64,000 nucleotides of DNA from JAXLVB01 sp046329195 (GCA_046329195.1 JAXLVB010000001.1:2976001-3040000); one strand, 5' to 3'; shown: positions 31,506 through 42,038, counted from the first letter of the stretch. The notes: generated from the sequence alone by a model not told the origin. Translations and numbers: made by a program.

Positions 31506-33410
31506 ATGGATTTATCGCATTATAGCCAGTGGCTTCGCCGGTTGGGGTGGCTGTTGGGCTGGTATTCGTTTTGTAGGCTATTGTTTTATGTGTTTAACTA
31601 TCAGCAGTTTAACCAATCAACTACTTCACAGCTTTTCTTTTCCTTCGGATTTGGATTAAAGTTTGATTTGGCCTCAATCGCCATTTTCAATATGGTATTT
31701 ACCCTGTTTTCGCTACTTCCGGTAGCGTGGGTAAACAAGTCGTGGTACCAAACGACCCTAAAATGGTTTTTCTGCTTGACCAATCTGCCGATGCTTTGGC
31801 TCAATGTAGCCGACGTAAAATACTATCAATTTATAGGCCGCCGAACCAACTTTGAGGTATTCAGTATTTTATCAGACATCCAAGACCAAGCTTCGCACTT
31901 AGCTGGTTATTATTGGTATTTGGTAGTGATTATTGTGCTGATGAGCGTGGCTTTTGTGCGTTACCTACCTTCGTTGCAAGCAGCGCCTGTTGGTCAACAA
32001 TCCTCACCATCAGTGCTTGTGGGTTTTGGAAAACTGGTTGCAGTGCTGTTTTTGCTAGGGCTTAGTATCTTGATTTTTAGGGGAGGTTTTCAAGAAAAAC
32101 CATTGCGTATCAATCAGGCTTTTGTGCTGAACGACAGTGGGCTAGGGAACTTAGCATTGAACTCTACCTTCACTTTTCTGACGACGATGGACGCCATCGG
32201 AACGCAGCGAGTGCGTTATTTTGAGGATAAAACGGACCTCAAACAGTTGATTCACCGAGATACTTCGCTGACGGGATTTGTTCATAAACACCCTCAAAAT
32301 GTGGTGATTTTTATCTTAGAAAGTTTTGGACGGGAGTATATGGGGTATCAAAATCCGTGGAAAGGTTATACGCCGTTTCTGGATTCGTTGGCCAAAGCAG
32401 GTGTTTGTTTTACGAATCATTTTGCCAATGGCCGTACCTCTATTGATGCCGTGCCGTCGGTGCTGGCGAGTGTACCTTCGCTAATGGACGAACCGTACAT
32501 CACCTGTACGTATCAGTCAAACCGCTTGAATGGATTGGGGAGTGTAGTGGCAGCACATGGATACGCTACTTCGTTTTTTCATGGAGCCCGTAATGGCTCA
32601 ATGGGCTTTGAAGGTTTTTCGCAAATAGCTGGTTTTCAGCGGTATTTTGGCTTGAATCAATACCCGAAAGTACTTAAAGAAAAGGATTTTGATGGGCAAT
32701 GGGGTATTATGGACGGGCCGTTTGAACAGTTTTTTGCCAAACAACTAACGACTGAGCAAAAGCCTTTTTTGAGTAGCTTATTCACGCTTAGTTCGCATCA
32801 TCCTTATACTATTCCAGAGGACTTAAAAGGAAAATTCCCTAAAGGAAAGGCCGAAATTCACGAGAGTATTGGTTACGCTGATTATTCGCTAAGAAAGTTT
32901 TTTGAAACAGCCAAACAACAGGATTGGTACCAAAATACCTTATTTGTGTTTACGGCTGACCATACGCAGCATCATATTGAGAAAGAATATTCAGGCCAGC
33001 TGGGAGCGTATCGAATTCCGCTGATTCTGTTTCATCCTGACGCAGACGAAATGGGGGCTATTCGTAAGCACGCCAATGCACTCAAAATAGTGCAACAAGC
33101 GGATATTATGCCAACAGTGTTGGATTACCTAAACATTCAGATTGCCCAACCGTTACCTTTTGGTCAGTCGGTATTCTCAAAATCAAAAGGAACAGCCTTT
33201 CACTATTATGAAGGGATTTACCGCTTGATTCGGCCAGGGATGCTGTTGGTATTTAAAGATGGGAACGAGACGTATTATCGTTTAGATGAAAATATGGAAG
33301 TAGGTCGCCAAGTAGGAATCGACTCGGTTGATAAACAAATGGCAACTTATCTGAAAGCGCTCATCCAGTTTCATCATAATGGGCTGATTGATAATAAGTG
33401 GGTGAAATAA
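31506..33410 (+). CDS. LTA-synthase/MdoB-like phosphoglycerol transferase (sulfatase superfamily)
   Basis: 634 aa inner-membrane enzyme. Five hydrophobic segments occupy about residues 10-195; the periplasmic alkaline-phosphatase-fold domain starts near 255. Metal and nucleophile residues: Glu272 in LESFG, Thr311 in NGRTSIDAVPS (forms the phospho-intermediate), and FTADHTQHH in the C-terminal half. The family transfers phosphoglycerol or phosphoethanolamine from lipids to glycans or lipids; Gram-negative members usually modify periplasmic glucans or lipid A-type acceptors. Acceptor unknown. Confidence 0.9.
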   Translation: MDLSHYSQWLRRLGWLLGWYSFCRLLFYVFNYQQFNQSTTSQLFFSFGFGLKFDLASIAIFNMVFTLFSLLPVAWVNKSWYQTTLKWFFCLTNLPMLWLNVADVKYYQFIGRRTNFEVFSILSDIQDQASHLAGYYWYLVVIIVLMSVAFVRYLPSLQAAPVGQQSSPSVLVGFGKLVAVLFLLGLSILIFRGGFQEKPLRINQAFVLNDSGLGNLALNSTFTFLTTMDAIGTQRVRYFEDKTDLKQLIHRDTSLTGFVHKHPQNVVIFILESFGREYMGYQNPWKGYTPFLDSLAKAGVCFTNHFANGRTSIDAVPSVLASVPSLMDEPYITCTYQSNRLNGLGSVVAAHGYATSFFHGARNGSMGFEGFSQIAGFQRYFGLNQYPKVLKEKDFDGQWGIMDGPFEQFFAKQLTTEQKPFLSSLFTLSSHHPYTIPEDLKGKFPKGKAEIHESIGYADYSLRKFFETAKQQDWYQNTLFVFTADHTQHHIEKEYSGQLGAYRIPLILFHPDADEMGAIRKHANALKIVQQADIMPTVLDYLNIQIAQPLPFGQSVFSKSKGTAFHYYEGIYRLIRPGMLLVFKDGNETYYRLDENMEVGRQVGIDSVDKQMATYLKALIQFHHNGLIDNKWVK

Positions 33411-33543
33411 TTGTATGAGCTACTGCGCTTTTCTCGTCTCGCAGTGGGTCATTCCCTTGCCGTTCACAGGCCGTGGCACTCCCTTCCTCTAGCACTGTCC
33501 ATCGCACAAGGGAGACAATAAAGGCTTTTTCGACCTGCTTAGT

Positions 33544-34590
33544 TTATTCTAACACCTCATAAATCACCATTGGATTGGCTTTGTTTTTGACTTTGACCTC
33601 ACCAACGTGTTCGCAATGGAATGATTCTTTAACGAGCTGGTAAGTGGCCTCACTAATGATGATTTGACCAGGCTGGGCCGCTGCTTGGAGTCGTTGGGTG
33701 GTATTGACTACATCTCCAATAACGGTATAGTCAAGGCGACGAAGAGCAGCAGAGCCGATATTACCTGAAATCATCTCACCGGTATTAATACCAATCGAAA
33801 TTTTTGGGGTAAAAATTTGAGTATCAGGTAGTTCATCATGAATGGTGTCAATGTCTTTCCGAACGGATAAGGAGGCTTCGATGGCTCGGTCGAGGTGGTA
33901 CTCACCTCTAAAAACAGCCATGACGGCATCGCCCATGAACTTATCAACTAAGCCGCCTTGCGAAATGATACCTTTGACCATCACATCGAAATACTTATTG
34001 ATGAGCTTGACTACGGTATCAGGTGATTCTCGTTCAGAGATGGCCGTAAAGCCACAAATATCCATAAAAACCACTGTGGCGTTGATGGTTTCGTTGGCTG
34101 TGAGGGACGATTCAAACTCCGAGCGAGTCATAAACTGGAGTACGGTTTCGTCCACGTACATTTTCAAGATATTGTTTTCTTTAATAGCCTGAATCGTCTC
34201 TTTGAGCTGAATTACATGCTTGATGGTTTTTTCGACGGTAGTCTCTAAGTCTTCAAAATTGACGGGTTTGGTCAAGAAGTCAAACGCCCCTCGATTCATG
34301 GCTACTCGTATGTTGTCAATATCACCATAAGCCGATACAATGACCGCTTTGATGATAGGATTTACTTCGGCGAGCTTGATAAGCAAGGTAAGTCCATCCA
34401 TTTCGGGCATATTGATGTCGCTCAATACCATGTCGGTATCAGGATGCAGCTGCAATTGTTGCAGGGCATCAGCGCCATTTTTTGCAAATACAAACTGATA
34501 TTGTTGTTCTCGAATCTGCCGACGAAATTTTTGCTTAATCAAAATTTCCAGGTCGGCTTCGTCATCAACAACCATAATTTTAGCTTTCAT
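33544..34590 (-). CDS. Response regulator with class III adenylate cyclase output domain
   Basis: 348 aa, cytoplasmic. Receiver domain (1-120): phospho-acceptor Asp58 in LSDINMPEMDG and Lys108 in TKP. A signalling helix (120-165) leads to a class III nucleotidyl cyclase domain (about 168-348): metal Asp177 (VFMDICGF) and Asp221 (DKFMGDAVM), substrate Lys217, and the second base-contact Asp in LDYTVIGDVVNTTQRL, a set that favours ATP and thus cAMP. All catalytic residues seem intact. The start overlaps the stop of the upstream CheY-like gene by 4 bp. Confidence 0.93.
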   Translation of the reverse strand: MKAKIMVVDDEADLEILIKQKFRRQIREQQYQFVFAKNGADALQQLQLHPDTDMVLSDINMPEMDGLTLLIKLAEVNPIIKAVIVSAYGDIDNIRVAMNRGAFDFLTKPVNFEDLETTVEKTIKHVIQLKETIQAIKENNILKMYVDETVLQFMTRSEFESSLTANETINATVVFMDICGFTAISERESPDTVVKLINKYFDVMVKGIISQGGLVDKFMGDAVMAVFRGEYHLDRAIEASLSVRKDIDTIHDELPDTQIFTPKISIGINTGEMISGNIGSAALRRLDYTVIGDVVNTTQRLQAAAQPGQIIISEATYQLVKESFHCEHVGEVKVKNKANPMVIYEVLE

Positions 34591-34961
34591 TGGGCAGCTT
34601 TTAATTTTTCTTTCAGATTGTTGAAATCAATCGGCTTATTTAAAAAGTCATTGGCGCCATATTGAGTAGCTTGGCGGTGATTTTCTTCGTCGCCATAAGC
34701 TGTAATCATCATCACAACAGGCGGAGGTGATGGATGGTTTGCCCGAATCCGACGTAGTAGTTCAATGCCAGTCATACCGGGCATGTTGATGTCGGAAAGA
34801 ATCATGATTACCTCAGAGTCGTGTTCGCTAAGATAGGCTAGGGCTTCTTCGCCAGAGTGGGCAAAAGCCATGTCGTACTCACCTGCTCGGATTTCTCGCC
34901 GGAAACGTTGTTCAAACAGGGTTCGTACATCAAGTTCGTCATCTACCACTAAAATTTTCAT
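34587..34961 (-). CDS. CheY-like single-domain response regulator
   Basis: 124 aa, receiver domain only. Acidic pocket VVDDE at residues 5-9, phospho-acceptor Asp in LSDINMPGMTG (about residue 58), Thr/Ser switch in MITAYGD and Lys in NKPIDF near 109. No output domain, so it may act as a phosphate relay or sink between the kinase upstream and the receiver-cyclase gene downstream, with which it overlaps by 4 bp. Confidence 0.93.
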   Translation of the reverse strand: MKILVVDDELDVRTLFEQRFRREIRAGEYDMAFAHSGEEALAYLSEHDSEVIMILSDINMPGMTGIELLRRIRANHPSPPPVVMMITAYGDEENHRQATQYGANDFLNKPIDFNNLKEKLKAAQ

Positions 34962-35164
34962 TGTTTTTAGGATTAAGGAGATTTACGGCAAACTGCCGAT
35001 ATCCAATAGGGATTATTTGTTACTTAGTTGATTATTAGCTTGTTAAATAAATTAAACAAATGGGTGCAAACACGTAATGCAACGAATCAGAATTAGTTTT
35101 AGAAGCTGTTTCAGCGATAAAGTTAATGGCTTTTGTGGTATTACCCAAGTGTGCGTAGCGAGGT

Positions 35165-38100
35165 TTAGCAGGGTAGCGTTACAATAAATGTAGTGCCGTT
35201 ACCTTCTTCGCTCTCTACTTGTAGGTTACCGCCATGTCCTTTGGTCACAATATCATAGCTCAAACTAAGTCCTAGCCCTGTGCCTTCACCAGTAGGTTTT
35301 GTAGTGAAAAACGGTTGAAATATTTTTTGACGAATAGCATCTGGAATCCCTGTACCGTTATCTCTGACTGTAATCCGAACCTCCTCATCAAGCCGCTTGG
35401 TACTTACCCATACCGTAGGCTCATGCTCTGGCGATTGTTTTTTGCGCTCGGTTACGGCATAAAAAGCGTTGTTAATAAGATTGAGTAACACCCGCCCGAT
35501 TTCTTGAGGTACCAATTTGATAGGCTCAAGAGTCGTATCAAAATCAGTAACCATTTTGGCGTTAAACGATTTGTCTTTGGCTCGGAGGCCATGGTAGCTT
35601 AGACGGAGGTATTCGTCGGCAAGGTCGTTGATATTGACCAGCTCTCGTTCGCCCGTACCCATGCGGGAGTGTTCTAACATGCCCTTCACGATGCTACTGG
35701 CTCGCTTGCCGTGATGGTTGATTTTTTCTTGGTTTTGGGTTAAATCCCCCATCAATTCTTTTACAAATTCCTTATCAATGGGTTCTTTATCCAGTTCTGC
35801 ATTAAGCTCCTGGGCCAAATCCACACTCAATTCCGAAAAGTTATTGACGAAATTCAATGGATTCTGAATCTCATGGGCGATGCCTGCGGTGAGTTCGCCC
35901 AAGCTGGCGAGTTTTTCTTTTTGGATGAGTTGGGTTTGAGTGGAGCGAAGTTCGGTTAAGGTATATTCGAGTTTTTGTTTTTCCTCTAATAGTTTTATAG
36001 CATTTTGTTCTTTGAGTTGAAGGTCGAGGAAGCGGGTATAAGTCAGTTCAAATACTTTAGATAGACGTATCAATAAACTGAAATGCTCTTCGCTCAGAGG
36101 CTCAAATGAGGAAAGCATAATACAGCCAAAGTTTTGAAAAGAAGCATTTAGTATAACACTTTCGACTGAGCGCATGTTATCTTTTACAAAGTCGGGCAGT
36201 TGTGACAAGGCATTTGCAAACTGATAATCATCCCATGTTTTTTTATTATTGCCTTCTAAAACGTACGACCATCTTTGTTCACGTTCTTCCCAACCTTTTA
36301 AAATTGCCAAATTTGGTGCGTATTCATGGTATTTTACCAAAATCTTTAAAGGCGTATCTGATGCATCTGCACTCACCATCCACCAATGGGCATCTTTGGT
36401 AGCCTTATCAAAAGTCATAATGAAACCCCTATCTAATAGCATATTGAGTTTGGTACATTCGGCATAGATAAAACCTATCAAAGTATTCAATTCCTCTGAT
36501 GTGTTCATAGCCATTGCACGGCTGCGGATGCGTTCGAGTGAGGCTTCTATTTGGGCTTCTCTGGCTTGTGCTTCGGCTTTTTGTAAGTCGAGAAAACGGG
36601 TATAGGTTTGTTCAAAAACGTTCGCAAAGCGTTTTAAAATCTCATGTGATTCGGGTATGGGTTCTCCTGTTATGAAAATAAGGTTACCATGTTTAAAATT
36701 AACAACATGATTCATCTGAAATGTCGGAAAAATAAAGCCAGATTCAACGTGAGTTTTGGCGATTTCTTTAAAATCAGGAAGAGACAGCATATACTTATAA
36801 TGCGCTTCTAAAGCATCTCCTTCGACAGTTTCGACATAAAATTCTTCGCCTTTTTGTTTAGATTCATAAAATCGGATAAAAGTAGGGCTTTCACTGAGGG
36901 GTATGCTGAATGGTGGCTGCAATGTCCCTTCTGTACTCATCCAACCGATACATTCATTTGCATTTTTTTCAAAAATATTATAGCCGCAACTCCATACAGG
37001 AATACCTAAGACTTGTACTTGTTGAAATAATAAATTAGCCGCTTCTGTCAATTCTTCGCTGTGCTGCATAGCCATAGTTCGACTACGTACTCGCTCCAAA
37101 GCCGCCTCAATCTCCAAATCTCGATTTTTATGCTTTAATTCAGCCGTTCGCTCCGTTACTTGGCGTTCAAGCGTTTCGTTTTGGGTGGTCAGAATTTGTT
37201 GTTTTTCTCGAGCGAGTTTATTCGTTTCTGCCAATTGTTGTTGCAACGAATTATTTGTTTGGGCAAGATCATGTCCCACAAAGATGGCCGTTGCGATAGG
37301 TATCGAAATCTGAGATAAGGCATAAAAGAAAGGATTTAGTAGGGCGTTTAGACCTAATAATGAATTGGACAGCAGAAAAGATATCCAAAAAATAAAGAAA
37401 AAACCACCGCCTACTGCTATAATTGCTGCCCCCGTTCTGCGCTGTTGGATGCCCTTGATGCCCAGCCACATGATGGCAAAACTGCCCAAGAAATTGACCA
37501 CAATTCCATAAAACTCCCAACCCCTGTAATAGCAGAATGAGAGTACAATACTTAGCAAACTCAATACAGCAAAAAGCCAAAAAACAACACCTTTCTTTTG
37601 ATTGAACTGATTATGCAGAGCCATTTGGATGCACATGTAGCCAATGATTCCCAAAATAATACCAATGTTAGAGAGCCAATAAAAACCAGCAACCTCTATT
37701 AAATCATCAAGTAAAAAACTTGAAAGTAGGTAAGGCAACCCGTATGTGATGGTATAAACAACAAAATAGAGGCTTGTTTTTCGATTAGGAAAAAATATAA
37801 AAAAAGCAATATAAAGAAAGCTTAAACAGATGAAAAAACTGCTCACTATGATATTAAGGCTCTTGTCGTATTGCTTCCATTTGTAAGCTTGGTACCAACC
37901 TTCAGGAGACAAAAAACGAAGTTTAAAAAGGGCACAAGTATTAGCAAAATGAATAGAATAGTGGATGTTCGGCTCGCAGACATAACGCACCGATAACACG
38001 TATTGCCCACCGACATAAATAGGGCTACTTAATGGTATTTTTACAGGATTAATCGCCTTGATATGGCCTTTATCAGAATTTCCGAAAGCCAGTATTTGTT

Positions 38101-38434
38101 TTCCATCCAAAAAAATCTTGGTAGCTCCGCTCTGTTCAAGTTGCATGACCATCGGCTGCAAAGAGCTGCTATCAACGCTGAACTTGCATCGAAGCCAAAA
38201 CACTTGCCCAGCTAAAGGAATTTGTGGAAGGTCTATGATATTTTGGGTTGGGTCAATGCGTTCCCACTTCGAGTCATCAAAGTTAGGTTTGGCAAAGTCG
38301 GGATTATCGCCAGCGTGCCATCGCCAGCCTTTGTCGAGTAGGATGCCTTGCATTGGCAAACTATCAATGCGAACTTGTGCTTGAAGAGGAGCCGAAACAA
38401 GGAGGATAAAGAGGTAGAAATATAGAACTCTCAT
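35165..38434 (-). CDS. 7TM-DISM sensor histidine kinase
   Basis: 1089 aa. Signal peptide (1-19), an extracytoplasmic 7TMR-DISM-type beta domain (about 20-190), seven hydrophobic segments (about 195-400), a coiled coil (about 400-450), and then two similar GAF-like regions, each introduced by an ERVRSRTMAMQ/ERIRSRAMAMN helix (about 450 and 635). The HisKA phospho-acceptor is His854 (LTAGIAHEIQNP). The ATPase domain shows N box LINNAFYAV, G1 DNGTGIP and G2 GTGLGLSL. No receiver domain, so its partners are the two receivers encoded downstream in the same operon (203-bp gap). Confidence 0.93.
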   Translation of the reverse strand: MRVLYFYLFILLVSAPLQAQVRIDSLPMQGILLDKGWRWHAGDNPDFAKPNFDDSKWERIDPTQNIIDLPQIPLAGQVFWLRCKFSVDSSSLQPMVMQLEQSGATKIFLDGKQILAFGNSDKGHIKAINPVKIPLSSPIYVGGQYVLSVRYVCEPNIHYSIHFANTCALFKLRFLSPEGWYQAYKWKQYDKSLNIIVSSFFICLSFLYIAFFIFFPNRKTSLYFVVYTITYGLPYLLSSFLLDDLIEVAGFYWLSNIGIILGIIGYMCIQMALHNQFNQKKGVVFWLFAVLSLLSIVLSFCYYRGWEFYGIVVNFLGSFAIMWLGIKGIQQRRTGAAIIAVGGGFFFIFWISFLLSNSLLGLNALLNPFFYALSQISIPIATAIFVGHDLAQTNNSLQQQLAETNKLAREKQQILTTQNETLERQVTERTAELKHKNRDLEIEAALERVRSRTMAMQHSEELTEAANLLFQQVQVLGIPVWSCGYNIFEKNANECIGWMSTEGTLQPPFSIPLSESPTFIRFYESKQKGEEFYVETVEGDALEAHYKYMLSLPDFKEIAKTHVESGFIFPTFQMNHVVNFKHGNLIFITGEPIPESHEILKRFANVFEQTYTRFLDLQKAEAQAREAQIEASLERIRSRAMAMNTSEELNTLIGFIYAECTKLNMLLDRGFIMTFDKATKDAHWWMVSADASDTPLKILVKYHEYAPNLAILKGWEEREQRWSYVLEGNNKKTWDDYQFANALSQLPDFVKDNMRSVESVILNASFQNFGCIMLSSFEPLSEEHFSLLIRLSKVFELTYTRFLDLQLKEQNAIKLLEEKQKLEYTLTELRSTQTQLIQKEKLASLGELTAGIAHEIQNPLNFVNNFSELSVDLAQELNAELDKEPIDKEFVKELMGDLTQNQEKINHHGKRASSIVKGMLEHSRMGTGERELVNINDLADEYLRLSYHGLRAKDKSFNAKMVTDFDTTLEPIKLVPQEIGRVLLNLINNAFYAVTERKKQSPEHEPTVWVSTKRLDEEVRITVRDNGTGIPDAIRQKIFQPFFTTKPTGEGTGLGLSLSYDIVTKGHGGNLQVESEEGNGTTFIVTLPC

Positions 38435-38518
38435 TGAATTGGGACGATTGAAAAGTCAAGGTACAACATTTCCAAACAATCCCGATTTTTTGAGCTAAAT
38501 CTTTCGTTATCAGTTTAT

Positions 38519-41500
38519 TTAACGGTGAGAGAGGGTATCTACCTTGGCATTCAACGCCCGAATCCGTTGACAAAGAATCCGAAGCACATTCCGAAGCAGC
38601 TCGCTTCGTTCTTCCATCAAATCATAAAAATCTTCCTGATCAATCCGAAACAACAGTACGTCAGTTTCTGCCACGGCAGAGGCAGAACGAGGCTCCGTAT
38701 CGAGCAAGGCCAATTCGCCAAAGAAATCACCTTCACTAAAGGTAACCAACTGTGTGGCTTGTTCGTAAATCCCTACTGTACCTGAGTAGATAATAAACAT
38801 ACAATTGCCAATGGCGCCTTTCTTGAAAATCTCATCCCCTTCTTGAAACGTCACCTCTTTGATGATGGGTACAATCGAAGTAAGCACGTTTTCGGGTGTA
38901 TGCGAAAAGAGTTGCGTGTTTTTGAGTACAATAACACGTTCCATGTCCGAAACCTTGGCCGAGTCAGCAGTTACATGCATAGGAATCTCAAGCGTTAGAT
39001 GTTGATAGGTAGGGTTAGTAATAAGGCGCTTGTAGTTGTAAAGCGCCGCTTCTCTAAACAAAGCAACTGGATGCTGGATATACGAAGCAAACAGTTCAAA
39101 GTCAGATACCGGAGGTGTCCAGTACCGCAGCACAGTGGCAATGGTCCAGTTTCCAAATACACCCTCTCCCTGTTGCAAAATATAATTGGCGATAGGTATT
39201 ACTGGCGGTTTTTCGGTCAAATATTCCTCAAAAGCTCGTAGTTTTTTACTTGTGACGGTTTCGTCAAGCAGCGCCTCCACGCACCTATACAAAAGGCGAG
39301 GAATAATGTTATCCAGAATCTCTAAGGCGTTGGCTCGTTTTTCTTTTTCAGGGTTAGCCACTCCAAGCATGGCATCAGCTACCATAGACCGATTATACAG
39401 CAACATGAGCAAGTAAAACACCCGAGTAGTGCTTTGTTCCAATTCAAACCGAATTTGTGGCTGCAATTCGCTCTGCTTGACTTCTTCGATGCCCTGAAGC
39501 AACTGATAACTGTGTTGGAGTTCGTCTCGAAGCAATCCGTTAAACACCGTGCCATCGGTGTGATCATTCTTTTTGGGGTTAATAGTCAGCGACTTAAGAG
39601 CCAGTTGGCGCAAGTGCAAATTGGGTTGTTGAGCTATTTTTTCAAGTAAATGCTTGCTTTCGAGTGTATTGGTTTTTTCACAGAACCAAATGATTTTTTG
39701 AGCCGTATCGAGGTCTTGGTGGTGGTTAAAAAACTCTTTGAGTAATAAAAAACCTGGGTGGCCAGAGTGTAACAAACTGCTGGTAGCTTTCCAGCCTATG
39801 TTGTGTAACGGAACAAGCTGGGTCAGTTCTTTGTACAACTCAAAAGAATCTAACTTCCCAGCCGTTTCGATGGCCTGTGTACGTAACTCTAGGTCGGGGT
39901 GATGTAGAAGTTTTTTGATAAATGACTCAAAACCACTAAGTTTCAAAACAGTTAACAGAGAGAGTGCTGTTTGTTGTTCTTCGATTTTTTCGGTAAGGAA
40001 CAAGCTTCGTACCGTTTGTGAGAAGTCATGGTTTTTGTTGGCTTGCCAGCAACCCAAAATAGCTCCTTGCAACGTAGCCAAGTCTGAAGATGTTAGGAAT
40101 TGCCCCAGTAGGTTGGGGCTAATGTCTTCGGAAGCGCAAGCCAACGAAGCCGCCATTTGACGGCAAGTAGGGTCGGGGTCCTGCTGGGCAACGCTCCACA
40201 GCAAGTTTCCTGCAATGGGCATACGGAGATGCCTGATGGATTCTAAAGCCCGAAGCCGTACGCTACTCGACGCATGTGATAAGGTTTCAAGTAAATGCTT
40301 TCGTAGGGTTTTACTTTGGTATTTCTCAAGCCAGTCAATGGCGTTAATCACTTTCTCAGGGCGCTCACTTTGCAGATTCTGTACGATGAGTTTAAGCGCA
40401 TCACCTTTGATTACCAGTTCGTTGCTTCGTAAAAAGCGCTTGCTCAAGGCCGCATGTAACTCAAGTAGATAGTACCGATAGGCTTTGCGTAAAAAATGAA
40501 AGGCCAACGCTGCAAACAAGGCTGTCAGCCCAAACACAAACCACGTAGCCGACGAGTGCACGTAGTAGGCCGTCAGGAGTAATGCCCCTGCAATGCCCAT
40601 CCCCAGTGGTTCGTAAAAACCTTTGGCAAGGGTATGAGCCTTGAGGCGGAGCTTACTCGAAAGTGGCTGAAACATGACCAAAAATACAGCGTCAAATACC
40701 GTTCGCCGAAACACTTCAAAGCCCAAATAGGCTGCACTAAAATAGACCAATAGCGAGGTATCTTCGTGGCTAAAAATGGACAATACCACCAACACTACCG
40801 ATATAAGAATCGTGGCGATGGGTAGTAAGTAAAGGGCATTTTTCAACCCTACTCGTTCGATAACTCTTACTGAAAAAATTAGTTTCACCAAGGCCGAAAT
40901 CAAGTACGTAATGGTTAACAAAATACCTACAAACGAGATGACATCGTGCTGAAAATGAAACTTATACTTGACGTTTACAAAGAAGTTGTATTCAATCCAA
41001 GTAGCCGCTGCGGCAATCGCCACCAAACTCACACACATCTGAAACACTAAGCGGCTGTCGCCAAACAATTGTTGAATTATTTTGGGATGGCTGCTGGTTT
41101 TGCGATAGGTTTTAGTAGCATGAGCCGGAATAACTGCATGGCGGAAGGTGAGAATTTGAGTAAAAAAGGCCAATAAAAAAGCGGCAAAAGCAAGCAAAAG
41201 TAAATATACTAAGGCCGATGTAGAGTGAATCAAGATGGTTAGTACTGCCCCGATAGCCTTGGCGGGCATATCTCCAGAGCCAATTACGCTGAAGAGTCGT
41301 TTACTTTGCCGAACGTCAAACATCAAGGCCGAAAGCCCCCAAAATTCTAAGTTGACCAATAAATAAACGACCCTAAAACCGACCATAATTGCAATGGCTA
41401 CTGCTATGGTATGCCGCACCCACAAGACAATGGCCATAACAAGTATTAGAACCAAAACAGCAAATAAGACTCTGGTAACCAGCTTACTAAGCGAAAGATG

Positions 41501-41728
41501 GTGCTCAAAATGCTCATAGATTTTGCCAACACCCATCATGGCTATCATGGCAAGCAGATAAGCCATTGGTAATGAATATTCTGGGTGATTTTCAAGTAAG
41601 ACTACATTGGCAGATACATACACGAGTGTAGTCCCAACATTGATAAAAAAGTTGTGAAAGAAAAACAGGAATAATTCTAAAGAGCTTTTGTTTCTAAAAA
41701 AGGGTAACGTTTTCAAAGGATTATTCAT
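38519..41728 (-). CDS. Membrane protein with MFS/NTT-like domain, HEAT repeats and cyclic-nucleotide-binding domain
   Basis: 1069 aa in three parts. Residues about 10-420 contain 10-12 TM helices resembling the nucleotide-transporter/MFS fold. Residues about 430-940 are helical HEAT-type repeats (SSVRLRALESIRHLRMPIAG is typical). Residues about 950-1060 are a cNMP-binding domain whose phosphate-binding cassette FGELALLDTEPRSA (1003-1016) keeps the Glu and Arg needed to bind cAMP/cGMP. The gene starts a minus-strand run that ends with an adenylate cyclase, so the product is a natural receptor for its signal. Transport substrate, if any, is unknown. Confidence 0.88.
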   Translation of the reverse strand: MNNPLKTLPFFRNKSSLELFLFFFHNFFINVGTTLVYVSANVVLLENHPEYSLPMAYLLAMIAMMGVGKIYEHFEHHLSLSKLVTRVLFAVLVLILVMAIVLWVRHTIAVAIAIMVGFRVVYLLVNLEFWGLSALMFDVRQSKRLFSVIGSGDMPAKAIGAVLTILIHSTSALVYLLLLAFAAFLLAFFTQILTFRHAVIPAHATKTYRKTSSHPKIIQQLFGDSRLVFQMCVSLVAIAAAATWIEYNFFVNVKYKFHFQHDVISFVGILLTITYLISALVKLIFSVRVIERVGLKNALYLLPIATILISVVLVVLSIFSHEDTSLLVYFSAAYLGFEVFRRTVFDAVFLVMFQPLSSKLRLKAHTLAKGFYEPLGMGIAGALLLTAYYVHSSATWFVFGLTALFAALAFHFLRKAYRYYLLELHAALSKRFLRSNELVIKGDALKLIVQNLQSERPEKVINAIDWLEKYQSKTLRKHLLETLSHASSSVRLRALESIRHLRMPIAGNLLWSVAQQDPDPTCRQMAASLACASEDISPNLLGQFLTSSDLATLQGAILGCWQANKNHDFSQTVRSLFLTEKIEEQQTALSLLTVLKLSGFESFIKKLLHHPDLELRTQAIETAGKLDSFELYKELTQLVPLHNIGWKATSSLLHSGHPGFLLLKEFFNHHQDLDTAQKIIWFCEKTNTLESKHLLEKIAQQPNLHLRQLALKSLTINPKKNDHTDGTVFNGLLRDELQHSYQLLQGIEEVKQSELQPQIRFELEQSTTRVFYLLMLLYNRSMVADAMLGVANPEKEKRANALEILDNIIPRLLYRCVEALLDETVTSKKLRAFEEYLTEKPPVIPIANYILQQGEGVFGNWTIATVLRYWTPPVSDFELFASYIQHPVALFREAALYNYKRLITNPTYQHLTLEIPMHVTADSAKVSDMERVIVLKNTQLFSHTPENVLTSIVPIIKEVTFQEGDEIFKKGAIGNCMFIIYSGTVGIYEQATQLVTFSEGDFFGELALLDTEPRSASAVAETDVLLFRIDQEDFYDLMEERSELLRNVLRILCQRIRALNAKVDTLSHR

Positions 41729-42038
41729 TCCGCTCGGACTTTGTTCAGCAAGTTAGTGATTGAATGCGAGTTCAAAAATTTGCAGCTATAAAATTTACAG
41801 ATTCTTTATTAAACTCAGACCTTTTGGCGTAGTAAAACAGACCCTGCAAGATGTTCCACTTCTCATTGGCGAGGGCGAATAGCAATGGAATGTCTATAAC
41901 TCCGTAAGTAGAAGATGGGCGAGGATGAAGAGAAGTGGAACGTCTATGAAGAAATAGGGAGAATTTATTCTAAACGATACAGAAATCAACAATTCTTGAT
42001 TAAATTCAAGCCCATAAGCAAAAAGTACTAAAATCGGC
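41729..42038. other. Divergent intergenic region with 50-bp imperfect tandem duplication
   Basis: GGCGAGGGCGAATAGCAATG (41868 on) resembles GGCGAGGATGAAGAGAAGTG (41918 on), continuing GAATGTCTATAA against GAACGTCTATGA. In addition GTTCCACTTCTC (41853-41864) and GAGAAGTGGAAC (41930-41941) are a perfect 12-bp inverted repeat around 65 nt. No gene is seen. May be a regulatory region for either flanking gene. Confidence 0.55.
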
